Assembly (NCBI GenBank): GCA_900549375.1
Contig: URNY01000055.1
Span: 1 to 15,149, forward strand
DNA: 15,149 nucleotides
Origin: an uncultured Bacteroidales bacterium
GTDB taxonomy: Bacteria > Bacteroidota > Bacteroidia > Bacteroidales > Muribaculaceae
Direction of reading: 5' to 3'
Part shown: piece after piece, positions 6,077 through 14,270 of the stretch
Numbering within the stretch: position 1 is the first letter of the stretch
Layout of the letters: each line of letters opens with the position of its first letter
Position numbers and translations under genes: made by a program
The notes under the pieces: model-generated
The model's input: the letters and a program-made list of their open reading frames with translations, nothing else
What the model was told of the DNA's origin: nothing
The model's database searches: none

Positions 6077-7876
6077 TCAGTTTTTGATTCTACTCAGTAT
6101 CTTTCCGTCATCGGCCAGAAGCACGGCCTCAAGATTATTCGGAAATATCTCCGCGCAGTGCTGATGACACTTTCTTAAGAGAGCCGGAAAGAAAAGTGAT
6201 GCGTCTTTCTCTCCGAGGAGAGAGGGCAACTCCCTCGCGAGGTTAAACCGGCCGATTGCTTCAATCGCCGGGGCAGAGCAACCGCATTCCTTTGCCAAAG
6301 ATTTGAGAAACTCTTTGTTCGCAGTGATTTTATGGCTATGGGTATCCATGTTCCCCTCGGCAAGCTTCACTGCTTTGCCCAGCATTATTCCTATAGCCAT
6401 CCGGGGCACTTTTTTCTCCCGGGCTATCTTCATGGTATCCCCTATGGCGTTCCCGTAATGGATAAAGGCATGCGGCGGCAGATCCGGATAAAGCGTTTTC
6501 ATGAAACGCTCGCTTTTACCCCCCGAGTTGACAACTACGCATTCGCACTTCATGGCGAGTGCCACATCCATTTCGCGCCGGATGCAATCTAAAAAGGCTT
6601 CATGCGAGAATGGGCGAATGATGCCTGTCGTCCCTATAATGGAAACTCCTCCCACGACTCCGACTCTGGGGTTGAAAGTCTTTTCACTCAATGCTTCTCC
6701 ATTTTCCAGAGATATTGTCACATCGAGGCCTCCCCGATATATGGCGGCTAATTCTTCACTTATGTTTTTCCGCGGCGCAGGATTGATTGCCGGTTCACCT
6801 ATTTTGAGTCCGAGTCCGGGCAATGTCACAATGCCTACCCCTTCCCCTCCGTGGAATGCGATTCCGGGACGTGAGGAGTAGGAGACGACAGCCGTTATCC
6901 TGCACCCGTCTGTCACATCCGGATCATCTCCGGCATCCTTGATCACGCTCGCCGTGGCAGAGCCGGCATTTATCGAAATTTTCTCAATCGGCATGCGCAT
7001 CGTTTCGCCATCGGGTATCCTGAATGAAACCTCTTCTTCTTTCTTGCCCCATACGAGAGCTATCAACGCCGCTTTGGCTGCTGCCGCGGCACACGCCCCG
7101 GTGGTGAAACCCGTATGCAAGGGATAGAATTCAGGATAAAGCAGCTCAATCTCTCGACGCAGTCCATGCCGGCCGTAAACAATTCTGAAACCTTGGGGCA
7201 ATGCGGGGCGACGAACCACAAACACTTTCACATTCCGAGCCAATGCCGTTTCAACTTTTTCAGAAAATCCGCCGGTATCGCCACTTTCCTTCGTTAGAAT
7301 GGCATCGGGCGAAAAAAGATCTATCAGTTCTCCGGCATTTTTTTCATCCTCATAATATATGAGGTTAGACTCCGGAAAGCCGGTCTTGCGGACTTTTTCT
7401 TTCGACTCCCCGCGGTTCAGAATGCGGAAACGGGTGTCATGGTTTTTCCAGAATTCCTTGAGTTCAGAGATTGTCTGGACTCCGGTAAATGCCAGCAATC
7501 GGACAACTTTATTCTCTTTCATTTTCGTCACGGCATCCTCATAACCATCACACCATACAACTTCCGGATCCGCAATTTCCGGATATCGGCGTTCGATTCT
7601 TACTGCCGGAATTCCGAGTTGCTCCGAAACTTCCGCAATCGTGGAATGAAGATGGGTGGCAAAAGGATGAGCGGCATCTATGATTATTCTTATTTTGTTG
7701 TCCCGGCAGAAATCAATCATCTTCATTCTGGTCATTTCGCCCGAGATATGCCGTCCGTGGGCACATTCCACTTCCTGAAGGGGACTTCGAGTGGAATAAA
7801 AATATTTCCCCTCCCCTTCGTCGAGCGTTTTGACGGCTATCCGTCCCTCCGTGGTTCCTCCGAAAACAAGAATCAT
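6077..7876 (-). CDS. cbiJD: CbiJ-CbiD fusion: cobalt-precorrin-6A reductase and cobalt-precorrin-5B C1-methyltransferase
   Basis: A 599-residue bifunctional enzyme. Residues about 1-246 are CbiJ/CobK, starting with the dinucleotide-binding MILVFGGTTEGR and containing IIIDAAHPFATHLH (64-77) and ILTKESGDTGGFSEK (193-207). Residues about 254-599 are CbiD, with TGFTTGACAAAAAKAAL (255-271), the glycine-rich GVVGGVSIIGTTGIIRPFS (406-424) and LGKAVKLAEGNMDTHS (499-514). CbiD, found only in the anaerobic pathway, methylates C1 of cobalt-precorrin-5B with S-adenosylmethionine; CbiJ then reduces cobalt-precorrin-6A to 6B. The two fused steps are consecutive, but the polypeptide order is the reverse of the reaction order. 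Both halves look full length. The start codon overlaps the cbiGF stop by four bases. Confidence 0.93.
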   Translation of the reverse strand: MILVFGGTTEGRIAVKTLDEGEGKYFYSTRSPLQEVECAHGRHISGEMTRMKMIDFCRDNKIRIIIDAAHPFATHLHSTIAEVSEQLGIPAVRIERRYPEIADPEVVWCDGYEDAVTKMKENKVVRLLAFTGVQTISELKEFWKNHDTRFRILNRGESKEKVRKTGFPESNLIYYEDEKNAGELIDLFSPDAILTKESGDTGGFSEKVETALARNVKVFVVRRPALPQGFRIVYGRHGLRREIELLYPEFYPLHTGFTTGACAAAAAKAALIALVWGKKEEEVSFRIPDGETMRMPIEKISINAGSATASVIKDAGDDPDVTDGCRITAVVSYSSRPGIAFHGGEGVGIVTLPGLGLKIGEPAINPAPRKNISEELAAIYRGGLDVTISLENGEALSEKTFNPRVGVVGGVSIIGTTGIIRPFSHEAFLDCIRREMDVALAMKCECVVVNSGGKSERFMKTLYPDLPPHAFIHYGNAIGDTMKIAREKKVPRMAIGIMLGKAVKLAEGNMDTHSHKITANKEFLKSLAKECGCSAPAIEAIGRFNLARELPSLLGEKDASLFFPALLRKCHQHCAEIFPNNLEAVLLADDGKILSRIKN

Positions 7877-9636
7877 TTTCTGAACAGATGTTTGAAGCTG
7901 TCGGCATAGAGTCTTGAAAGGCCTTCGCGGTTGTCGATCGCCTCGCCTACCACCAGAAGTGTGGTGAGCGTAAGATTATTCTCATGCACAATCCGGGCGA
8001 GATCCTTAAGCACGCCGCGATAGATTTTTTCTTCCTTCCATGTGAGCTTGTAGCAAGCAGCCACGGGAGTATCGGGAGGATAAGACATCAGCAGTTCTTT
8101 CTGCACCTCATCGACTATGCCGGCACTCAGATAGATACACATCGTGCTCCGGGAAGCCGCAAGTTTGTGCAATTGTTCATTTTCCGGCATCGGAGTCCTG
8201 CCGCCTCCGCGGGTGAGGATAATGGTCTGGACCTTCTCGGGGATCGTGAATTGCGAGCGCAATGCAGCGGCTGCCGCCTGAAAGGATGATATGCCGGGAG
8301 TGATATGATACGACATTCCGAAACGGTCGAAAAATGCCATCTGCTCCTGTATGGCGCCGTAGATACACGGGTCGCCGGTGTGCAGACGCACCACTAGCTG
8401 GTCACGGTCGTAAAATTCTTTCATCAGTTCAAACTGCTCTTCGAGATTCATCGAGGCAGAACTTCTCACCACGCATCCGGGCTTTGCGCAATATGTTAAT
8501 TCCACAGGCACCAGACTGCCCGCGTAAAGGATGAGATCGGCGCGTTCCAAAAACCGGCGTCCGCGGACCGACACAAGATCCGGATCGCCGGGCCCGGCTC
8601 CGACTATTTCGATATGGCCTCCTCGCAGTGCGTTCCGGTCGATGGAGACGGCAAACGTGAAATCGGAACCTTCGGAAAGCCTACCTTTCTGTTTCTCGAG
8701 AATGAGTCTGCCTCCTCCGGATGCCTTTAGGGCACAGCTCTCGGCAACTCCGGCCACTCCCGTCACTTCCCTCACTTTCTCCGACGGATTGGGGACATCA
8801 ATATCCTTGAGTTCTTCGGGGGTATAGATATTGCAAAATTCTATATTTTTCCATTTCCCGAACCCGGCAATTATAGCTTCATCTTTTTTGATATCTATCG
8901 TAGAGACTGTTTTAATTGCTTCGGGAGAGATTCCGTGCCCGATCAGACAACGCTCTATATATTCCGGCACTCCCTCCGGATCGCTGTCACGGCGGCAACC
9001 TATCCCTAGATTCAGAACCCTCGGACGATAATAAAGTATAAAGCAATTGGATTGATAAAGATAGTGGGTCACCGCGATGATAAGCCGATAGCCTTCCTTG
9101 ATCTCTTTTATTATCTCCACGTTAGGCGGCAGCAATTCCTCCATCATGGAAGTGCCACGGTCATGAATATCGAGCAGCAGTCCCACGCGCCGGCCATTGA
9201 CAAGCGTGGCTATCGCCCTGTTCATCTCCTCATGTCCGGCTTCGCAAATCCAGCCGTATTGCCGTGCAAGTGTGTCGAGCGCCCAGTATCCTGTGTTGTC
9301 GCTCTGGGTGGTGATCACAGCACGGGCGCCGATAACCCGGGCCACTTTCAGGCAGACCTCATTCGCCCCTCCTATATGACCCGACAACACCGGAATCGCA
9401 TTCCGGGCGGCACTGTCCACACACACCACCGCCGGATCCGTATATTTGTCTTTTATGAAAGGAGCTATTTTACGGACGCATACCCCGAGGGCCCCGATGA
9501 AAACAATCGAGCGGCTGTTTCCGAACAATTCCGCATTAAAATCTTTGAGCGGCTTGATTATGAAATCACCGAGCTCTTCCTGAATCTTTGCCGCCAGTTC
9601 GCGACCTTTCTCGTTGAGATAGATTATATGTTTCAT
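7873..9636 (-). CDS. cbiGF: CbiG-CbiF fusion: cobalt-precorrin-5A hydrolase and cobalt-precorrin-4 C11-methyltransferase
   Basis: A 587-residue bifunctional enzyme. Residues about 1-335 are CbiG: an N-terminal part with FIGALGVCVRKIAP (46-59), VLSGHIGGANE (83-93) and TTQSDNTG (109-116), and a C-terminal part with LNLGIGCRRDS (208-218) and GVAESCALKASGGGRLI (296-312). Residues about 341-587 are CbiF/CobM, a SAM-dependent tetrapyrrole methylase with VGAGPGDPDL (345-354), RLHTGDPCIYGA (417-428), TPGISSFQAAAAALR (446-460) and TRGGGRTPMPE (475-485). CbiF methylates C11 of cobalt-precorrin-4, and CbiG then opens the lactone and releases acetaldehyde, so the fused steps are consecutive and in reversed polypeptide order. 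Four-base overlaps join the gene to both neighbours. Confidence 0.93.
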   Translation of the reverse strand: MKHIIYLNEKGRELAAKIQEELGDFIIKPLKDFNAELFGNSRSIVFIGALGVCVRKIAPFIKDKYTDPAVVCVDSAARNAIPVLSGHIGGANEVCLKVARVIGARAVITTQSDNTGYWALDTLARQYGWICEAGHEEMNRAIATLVNGRRVGLLLDIHDRGTSMMEELLPPNVEIIKEIKEGYRLIIAVTHYLYQSNCFILYYRPRVLNLGIGCRRDSDPEGVPEYIERCLIGHGISPEAIKTVSTIDIKKDEAIIAGFGKWKNIEFCNIYTPEELKDIDVPNPSEKVREVTGVAGVAESCALKASGGGRLILEKQKGRLSEGSDFTFAVSIDRNALRGGHIEIVGAGPGDPDLVSVRGRRFLERADLILYAGSLVPVELTYCAKPGCVVRSSASMNLEEQFELMKEFYDRDQLVVRLHTGDPCIYGAIQEQMAFFDRFGMSYHITPGISSFQAAAAALRSQFTIPEKVQTIILTRGGGRTPMPENEQLHKLAASRSTMCIYLSAGIVDEVQKELLMSYPPDTPVAACYKLTWKEEKIYRGVLKDLARIVHENNLTLTTLLVVGEAIDNREGLSRLYADSFKHLFRK

Positions 9637-10817
9637 ATCGCCTTCATTATCGTTATCGGATTGTGCGCATCAAGTTGCAGACAATGGGTTTCAGCCACTC
9701 TTCTACCGCACTTTTCAACTGCCGAAGCAAACGCTTTGCAACTCTCATCGCTCACTGAATTAAACACAACGCTGCCGCCGGGACGCAGATAGCAGAAAAT
9801 CCTCCCTACAATCTCTTCGAGTTTTCCGCCATGGCCGCCGATAAACACCGCATCGGGCCGGGGGTATCGGCCAAGGTCGCATTCCATGAAATCAGATATA
9901 ACCCCCTCAATTCCGGGAGCGCCGAACCGGCGGCAATTTTCAGCCAGCAGCTTTCGCGATTCCTTCCTCCGCTCGAAAGCAATGACATCAAGATCGGCAA
10001 AATTCAGTTTTGCCTCTATCGAAACCGAACCGGTGCAGAACCCGATATCCCACATTGTTGATTTTCCATATAAATCCAGCATGGCCAGCGACAGCAGACG
10101 CACCGGCATTTTTGTTATCATGTTTACTCTCCCCTCAAGATGGCTGAAAAGATCTTCAGGGATGCCTAAAAAACGCTTTCGCGGCTCCAAGAGTCGCAGT
10201 ATCAAACAATTGGGCATTCTGAATACGCGCCCGGCAGCATCCTGAAGCGGGAATGTTCCGAACGACTCCGATTTATTGCCGAGACATTCGCCTACAATTA
10301 TCTCATAGTTTGAATAACCATATTCAAGCAACCTGGACGCGATTTGGGCAGGACCTTTCTTTCGGTCGGTCAGCACCCCTATGAGCCGCTGATTCCTGAT
10401 CAGCGCGGAATCGAGATTCTTCCACGGACGTCCGGTGAGCGACACATTGACCATTTCGGAATATGGAAGCAACATTTTATGAGCGAGAAGCTGCAGGGAA
10501 TTGAATGACGGAAACAGAATCATCTCCGCATCGGGAAATACACGCCGGAGCGTAACGGCAAACCCATAGAAAAGAGGATCTCCCGAAGCAAACACCACAA
10601 TCCGCCTTGATCGGGCATATCGCTTATAAACATTTTCCAGAGGCACGGAAATGTCAACCCATTCCGCATTTTCCGGAAGAAGATGCGCCACAAGTTCATG
10701 ATGCCGTTTTCCGCCGGAAAACAGATCCCCTTTTTCTATCGCGGCTATTATTTCCGGACCAAACGACTGTTTGTCGCAATCCGATAAGCCTATCACCGTA
10801 AAAAACCTATCAGACAT
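9633..10817 (-). CDS. cbiET: CbiE-CbiT (CobL-type) precorrin C5,C15-methyltransferase/decarboxylase
   Basis: A 394-residue two-domain enzyme. The CbiE half (about 1-210) has FFTVIGLSD at the start, GGKRHHELV (35-43) and FASGDPLFYG (76-85), as in tetrapyrrole methylases, and should methylate C5. The CbiT half (about 222-394) is a class I Rossmann methyltransferase that methylates C15 and decarboxylates the C12 acetate side chain; it shows WDIGFCTGSVSIEA (256-269), acidic Glu282 in AFERR and PDAVFIGGHGG (321-331). The glycine normally at 261 in the SAM loop is a cysteine. This E-T order is the same as in the well-known CobL protein. The start overlaps the end of cbiHC by eight bases, and the stop overlaps cbiGF by four. 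Confidence 0.94.
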   Translation of the reverse strand: MSDRFFTVIGLSDCDKQSFGPEIIAAIEKGDLFSGGKRHHELVAHLLPENAEWVDISVPLENVYKRYARSRRIVVFASGDPLFYGFAVTLRRVFPDAEMILFPSFNSLQLLAHKMLLPYSEMVNVSLTGRPWKNLDSALIRNQRLIGVLTDRKKGPAQIASRLLEYGYSNYEIIVGECLGNKSESFGTFPLQDAAGRVFRMPNCLILRLLEPRKRFLGIPEDLFSHLEGRVNMITKMPVRLLSLAMLDLYGKSTMWDIGFCTGSVSIEAKLNFADLDVIAFERRKESRKLLAENCRRFGAPGIEGVISDFMECDLGRYPRPDAVFIGGHGGKLEEIVGRIFCYLRPGGSVVFNSVSDESCKAFASAVEKCGRRVAETHCLQLDAHNPITIMKAI

Positions 10818-12213
10818 CTCTTCCCGGTTTTAACTGTTCGGCGTCGGGCCAGCAAAGAATGGAGTTCACAAGCGTTGCCGCAAGATTGCTTCCTCCTTTG
10901 CGCCCCTCGACTATAATTTTTGGAATATCGGCAAACGGCTTTATCATGTGCTTGCTCTCGCAGACATGCACGAATCCTACGGGAGCGGCTATTATACCGC
11001 AAGGGGAGGCTTTTTTATGACGTATGAGACTGCAAAGCTCCATGAGGGCCGTCGGCGCGTTTCCGAATACAAACAAAGCATCCGGATGCTCTTCGGCAGC
11101 AAGTCTTATTCCTGCCTGAGTCCGGGTGATCCTCTTGGATTTGGCAAGCTCTTCGGTTGGGGGGTCGTTGAGATAACATTTCACTTCGAGACCGAGACGG
11201 CTCAACGCTCCTTTCCTTATGCCGGAAGCAGCCATTGTCACGTCGGTGACAATTGTCCGCACTCCTCCGGCCGTCAAAGCCGTAAAAATACGTTCCACCG
11301 CATTTTCGTCTACTTTCAGGATTTTCTCCATCTCAAAATCCGCGGTGGTATGGATGGCATGCAACAGAGGCCATTTGCAACCTATCGAAATATCCGGATT
11401 CGCAAGTTCTTTCTCTATGGTGCGGAAACTTTCAATCATAATTGTCTGTCCCGGACATTTGCCACCTGCCGGTTCCTCCCTGTAATAGCCTCTGGGAGTG
11501 ATGACTCGGCCGCCCCATTGATATGATTGCGAATTCCCGATTATCACGACCGTGAACATATCCACGTCCTCAGGATCAAAATCGCGAAGTGAGCACACCT
11601 TTATATCCTCCTCTTCCCGACCGGCCTGACGCACATATCCAACAGGCGTTTCAGGATCACGGACTTGCAAAAACAATTCCTTCAACCTATATAGCTGCCA
11701 ATAGCGGCCTGTGCTTTTGGGATTATATATGGCCGTTACGAAATCCGCATCCGCAGCGGCTTTTATCCGTTTCTCGATAACAGCCCACGGGGTCATGAGG
11801 TCGCTGAGCGATATCACGCAGAAATCATGCCCGACCGGGGCTCCCAGCAATGAGGCGGCCTTCTGAAAGGCGCTGATTCCTGGAACAACCTCTACCTCCG
11901 CCTCTATCCCTTTCGAACGCAACATCTCATAGACCAGGGGAGCCATTCCGTATATTCCGGAATCACCCGAGCTTATCACGCAGACATTTCTTCCGCTCCC
12001 TGCTATTTCCACGGCCTTTTCAATGCGTTTCCGCTCCTGTTTCATGCCATTCTCCACTATCACGACATCTTTTTTCAAGAGATGGGATATGAAGGGAATA
12101 TAATAACTGTATCCGACCACTATATCGGCATCGCGCAATGCTTCGACAGCCCTCGATGTCATATCTCTTTCATGACCCGGACCTATGCCTATCACCGTCA
12201 TCTTATTTTTCAT
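10810..12213 (-). CDS. cbiHC: CbiH-CbiC fusion: cobalt-precorrin-3 C17-methyltransferase and cobalt-precorrin-8 methylmutase
   Basis: A 467-residue bifunctional enzyme. Residues about 1-244 are CbiH/CobJ, with VIGIGPGHERDMT (7-19), ISSGDSGIYGMAP (80-92), VVPGISAFQKAASLLGAP (109-126) and YNPKS (163-167); this half methylates C17 and drives ring contraction. Residues about 255-460 are CbiC/CobH, with His288 in LLHAIHTTADF matching the family's catalytic histidine, TDVTMAASGI (323-332), FGNAPTAL (383-390) and PVGFVHVCESK (411-421); it moves a methyl group from C11 to C12 to give cobyrinate. I chose ATG 12213, which lies in the second copy of a 17-bp tandem repeat; ATG 12201 is the only close alternative. 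It is 33 bases downstream of the ABC ATPase stop and overlaps cbiET by eight bases. Confidence 0.94.
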   Translation of the reverse strand: MKNKMTVIGIGPGHERDMTSRAVEALRDADIVVGYSYYIPFISHLLKKDVVIVENGMKQERKRIEKAVEIAGSGRNVCVISSGDSGIYGMAPLVYEMLRSKGIEAEVEVVPGISAFQKAASLLGAPVGHDFCVISLSDLMTPWAVIEKRIKAAADADFVTAIYNPKSTGRYWQLYRLKELFLQVRDPETPVGYVRQAGREEEDIKVCSLRDFDPEDVDMFTVVIIGNSQSYQWGGRVITPRGYYREEPAGGKCPGQTIMIESFRTIEKELANPDISIGCKWPLLHAIHTTADFEMEKILKVDENAVERIFTALTAGGVRTIVTDVTMAASGIRKGALSRLGLEVKCYLNDPPTEELAKSKRITRTQAGIRLAAEEHPDALFVFGNAPTALMELCSLIRHKKASPCGIIAAPVGFVHVCESKHMIKPFADIPKIIVEGRKGGSNLAATLVNSILCWPDAEQLKPGRDV

Positions 12214-12239
12214 TTCTGCTGATTTTTCATTTCTGCTGA
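12206..12239. repeat. 17-bp perfect tandem duplication over the cbiHC start codon
   Basis: The minus-strand unit TCAGCAGAAATGAAAAA occurs twice, head to tail with no mismatch (12239-12223 and 12222-12206). Each copy carries an ATG; the second is the cbiHC start. It fills most of the only sizeable gap in the operon between the importer and the biosynthetic genes. Confidence 0.9.
12210..12230 (-). other. Possible six-residue mini-ORF ahead of cbiHC
   Basis: The upstream repeat copy encodes ATG AAA AAT CAG CAG AAA TGA (MKNQQK, stop). Its stop codon overlaps the cbiHC ATG in an ATGA, the same arrangement as most gene junctions in this operon. It could feed ribosomes to cbiHC by termination-reinitiation, or be a by-product of the duplication. 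Confidence 0.3.
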
Positions 12240-12246
12240 AAAGTTT

Positions 12247-13239
12247 TTATATCAATTCCCGCACGACGTCGAGCAAATATTCTATCGACTCGACAAGGCG
12301 CCCGTTTATTCTATAGCCATTGTCGTCGACTTCGATCATGATTTCTCCCGTCTTTTCGGGCGACGCATCGATGCCCAGTCTCGCAAGTGCCTTTTTCGCC
12401 ATGTTATACCGTGGCCCCCCGCCGATGAGCCTTACATCCGTTCCCATTTTATTGCAGATTCTGAAGAGTCCGCTTTCACGATCGAACATCACTCCCTCGC
12501 GATGAAAATATCTCCCCATCGCTCCCTCAAGCGCCAGATCTTCAGGCGTGCCGATCGTCACTCCGTGAAGCTTATCCAGCAACCATACCTTATCCGCTAT
12601 CTGAAGAGCCAGCTCCAGATCATGGGTCGATAGAAAAACTGTCTTTCCCTTTTCCCGGGCGAGTCGCTGAAGCAACTGCATTATCTCCACTTTGCTCGGA
12701 TAATCGAGAAAGGCTGTCGGCTCATCAAGGAAAATCACCGGCGTTTCCTGCGCAAGCGCTTTTGCTATCATCACCTTCTGACGCTCTCCGTCGCTCAAGG
12801 TCTGGATCATTCGCTCGCTGAGATTTTCGATTCCTACAAGCTTCAACGATTCCTCCACAATACGTTTGTCGCTATCATGCATATGTCCCCAGAAGCCGGT
12901 ATAAGGACTGCGGCCCATCCCGACAAGTTCCCCGACCGTCATATTATTGAGGTTAAGTTTCTCGGTGAGCACCACTCCAATCACTTTGGATAGCTCTGAA
13001 TCGGAATAGTCCGACAACGGGAGCCGCTCTACGAATATTTCCCCGTCGATTGGCGGAAGAAACGCGGTGAGAGTCTTAAGCAGCGTGGATTTGCCCGCTC
13101 CATTCGGGCCGAGAAGGCAAGTCAGTTCTCCGGAATAAAGCAATGCGTTTATATCCCGGGTTATGACCGTTGTCTTGCCTGAAGTCCTGTAGCCTGTTGA
13201 CAAACCGTCAATCCTGATGGTTTCGACTTTCTGCCTCAT
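12247..13239 (-). CDS. btuD: ABC transporter ATP-binding protein of the FecE/BtuD family
   Basis: A 330-residue ATPase that should energise import through the adjacent permease. It has Walker A GPNGAGKST (44-52), signature LSDGERQ (148-154), Walker B VIFLDEP (168-174) with catalytic Glu173, and switch His206 in STHD. The usual Q-loop glutamine region reads VLTEKLNLNNMTV (90-102), with no glutamine at the expected spot. Beyond the usual end of such ATPases (about residue 255) there is a further stretch of about 75 residues containing VRLIGGGPRYN (269-279). The operon partners suggest a corrinoid substrate; cobalt chelate, haem or siderophore cannot be excluded, as the family carries all of these. 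The start overlaps the permease stop by four bases. Confidence 0.88.
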   Translation of the reverse strand: MRQKVETIRIDGLSTGYRTSGKTTVITRDINALLYSGELTCLLGPNGAGKSTLLKTLTAFLPPIDGEIFVERLPLSDYSDSELSKVIGVVLTEKLNLNNMTVGELVGMGRSPYTGFWGHMHDSDKRIVEESLKLVGIENLSERMIQTLSDGERQKVMIAKALAQETPVIFLDEPTAFLDYPSKVEIMQLLQRLAREKGKTVFLSTHDLELALQIADKVWLLDKLHGVTIGTPEDLALEGAMGRYFHREGVMFDRESGLFRICNKMGTDVRLIGGGPRYNMAKKALARLGIDASPEKTGEIMIEVDDNGYRINGRLVESIEYLLDVVRELI

Positions 13240-14270
13240 ATTTCGCTCCTTCGTTTATTGAACAATACCCACATCACGACAGGAGCCCCAACCAGCGCTG
13301 TCACCGAATTCACGGGGAGCGCGCCTTCGAACCCGGGCAACCGTGCTATCAGATTGCAAAGCAACGCAAGAGATGCGCCGCCAAGCAGAGATGCGGGAAG
13401 TATCGTGGCATGGTTCGATGTATGAAAAAGACCTCGACAAATATGCGGCACTGCCAGACCTAAAAACACTATGGGGCCGCAATAGGCGGTGACTACCGCC
13501 ACCAATATGCCGGAACATCCTATTACAAGCAGTCTTGCCCGCTTGATATTGAGTCCCAAATTGCGCGCATAGGAATCGCCGAGCAACATCAGGTTCAGCG
13601 TCTTTATCAGGAAAAATGCCGAAGGGAGAAGAATAAGCATGAGAATGATGAATACCCATGTCTGCCCCCCCGACACACGGGAAAAGCTTCCGAGTCCCCA
13701 GATCACATAGGCGCGAATGTCTTCCTCGGCGCTGAAAAACTTCAATACGCCGATAATCGCATTCGCTATATATCCGATCATGACTCCCATTATCAGCAAC
13801 GTCACATTTCCTCTGACTTTTCCGGCTACAAAGGCTATCAGAGCCATAATCAGCAACGAGCCGACAATGGCCGACAATGTGATCGTCACTTCTCCGATGA
13901 CGCCGAGTTTACTCAAGGCTATGCCGCCGATACTGCCCGACAGCAACACCACGCATGCCACACCGAGACTCGCACCGGAGCTGATGCCGAGCACCGACGG
14001 GCCGGCCAGCGGATTGCGGAACACAGTCTGCATCAACAGACCGCTGACGCCAAGACCGGCCCCGGCCATCATCGCCGTAAGTGCCTGTGGCAATCGCGAC
14101 TTCATCACGATATTAGCCCATATCCTGTTGTCATGCTCTGCCCCCGCCAGGATGTCGATAACATCTCCCGCCGGTATCCTCACCGTTCCCAATAAAAGAT
14201 TCAGTATGAGAAACACCATTATTGAAATTATCAACAACAGCATCAGTGCAATCCTTCTCTTGCTGTTCAT
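13236..14270 (-). CDS. btuC: FecCD/BtuC-family ABC transporter permease
   Basis: A 344-residue inner-membrane protein, very hydrophobic and of normal length for FecCD permeases, which usually span the membrane about ten times. The first helix is at about 8-28. The family hallmark GLGVSGLLMQTVFRNPLAGP (72-91) followed by LGISSGASLG (94-103) is clear, and the C-terminal half has GLAVPHICR, part of the coupling helix contacting the ATPase, and a final hydrophobic helix (GAPVVMWVLF). It would form the dimeric translocation channel for the substrate delivered by the binding protein. ATGA-type overlaps join it to both neighbours. Confidence 0.92.
   Translation of the reverse strand: MNSKRRIALMLLLIISIMVFLILNLLLGTVRIPAGDVIDILAGAEHDNRIWANIVMKSRLPQALTAMMAGAGLGVSGLLMQTVFRNPLAGPSVLGISSGASLGVACVVLLSGSIGGIALSKLGVIGEVTITLSAIVGSLLIMALIAFVAGKVRGNVTLLIMGVMIGYIANAIIGVLKFFSAEEDIRAYVIWGLGSFSRVSGGQTWVFIILMLILLPSAFFLIKTLNLMLLGDSYARNLGLNIKRARLLVIGCSGILVAVVTAYCGPIVFLGLAVPHICRGLFHTSNHATILPASLLGGASLALLCNLIARLPGFEGALPVNSVTALVGAPVVMWVLFNKRRSEI

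Noticed and set aside
9052..9792. Plus-strand open frame of 246 codons opposite cbiGF
   Set aside because: The minus-strand frame encodes complete CbiG and CbiF motifs; the plus-strand translation has no family features.
12214..12246. Cobalamin riboswitch ahead of the biosynthetic genes
   Set aside because: The gap is only 33 bases and is almost entirely the tandem repeat, far too short for a B12 aptamer. The other operon junctions overlap or are 17 bases long.
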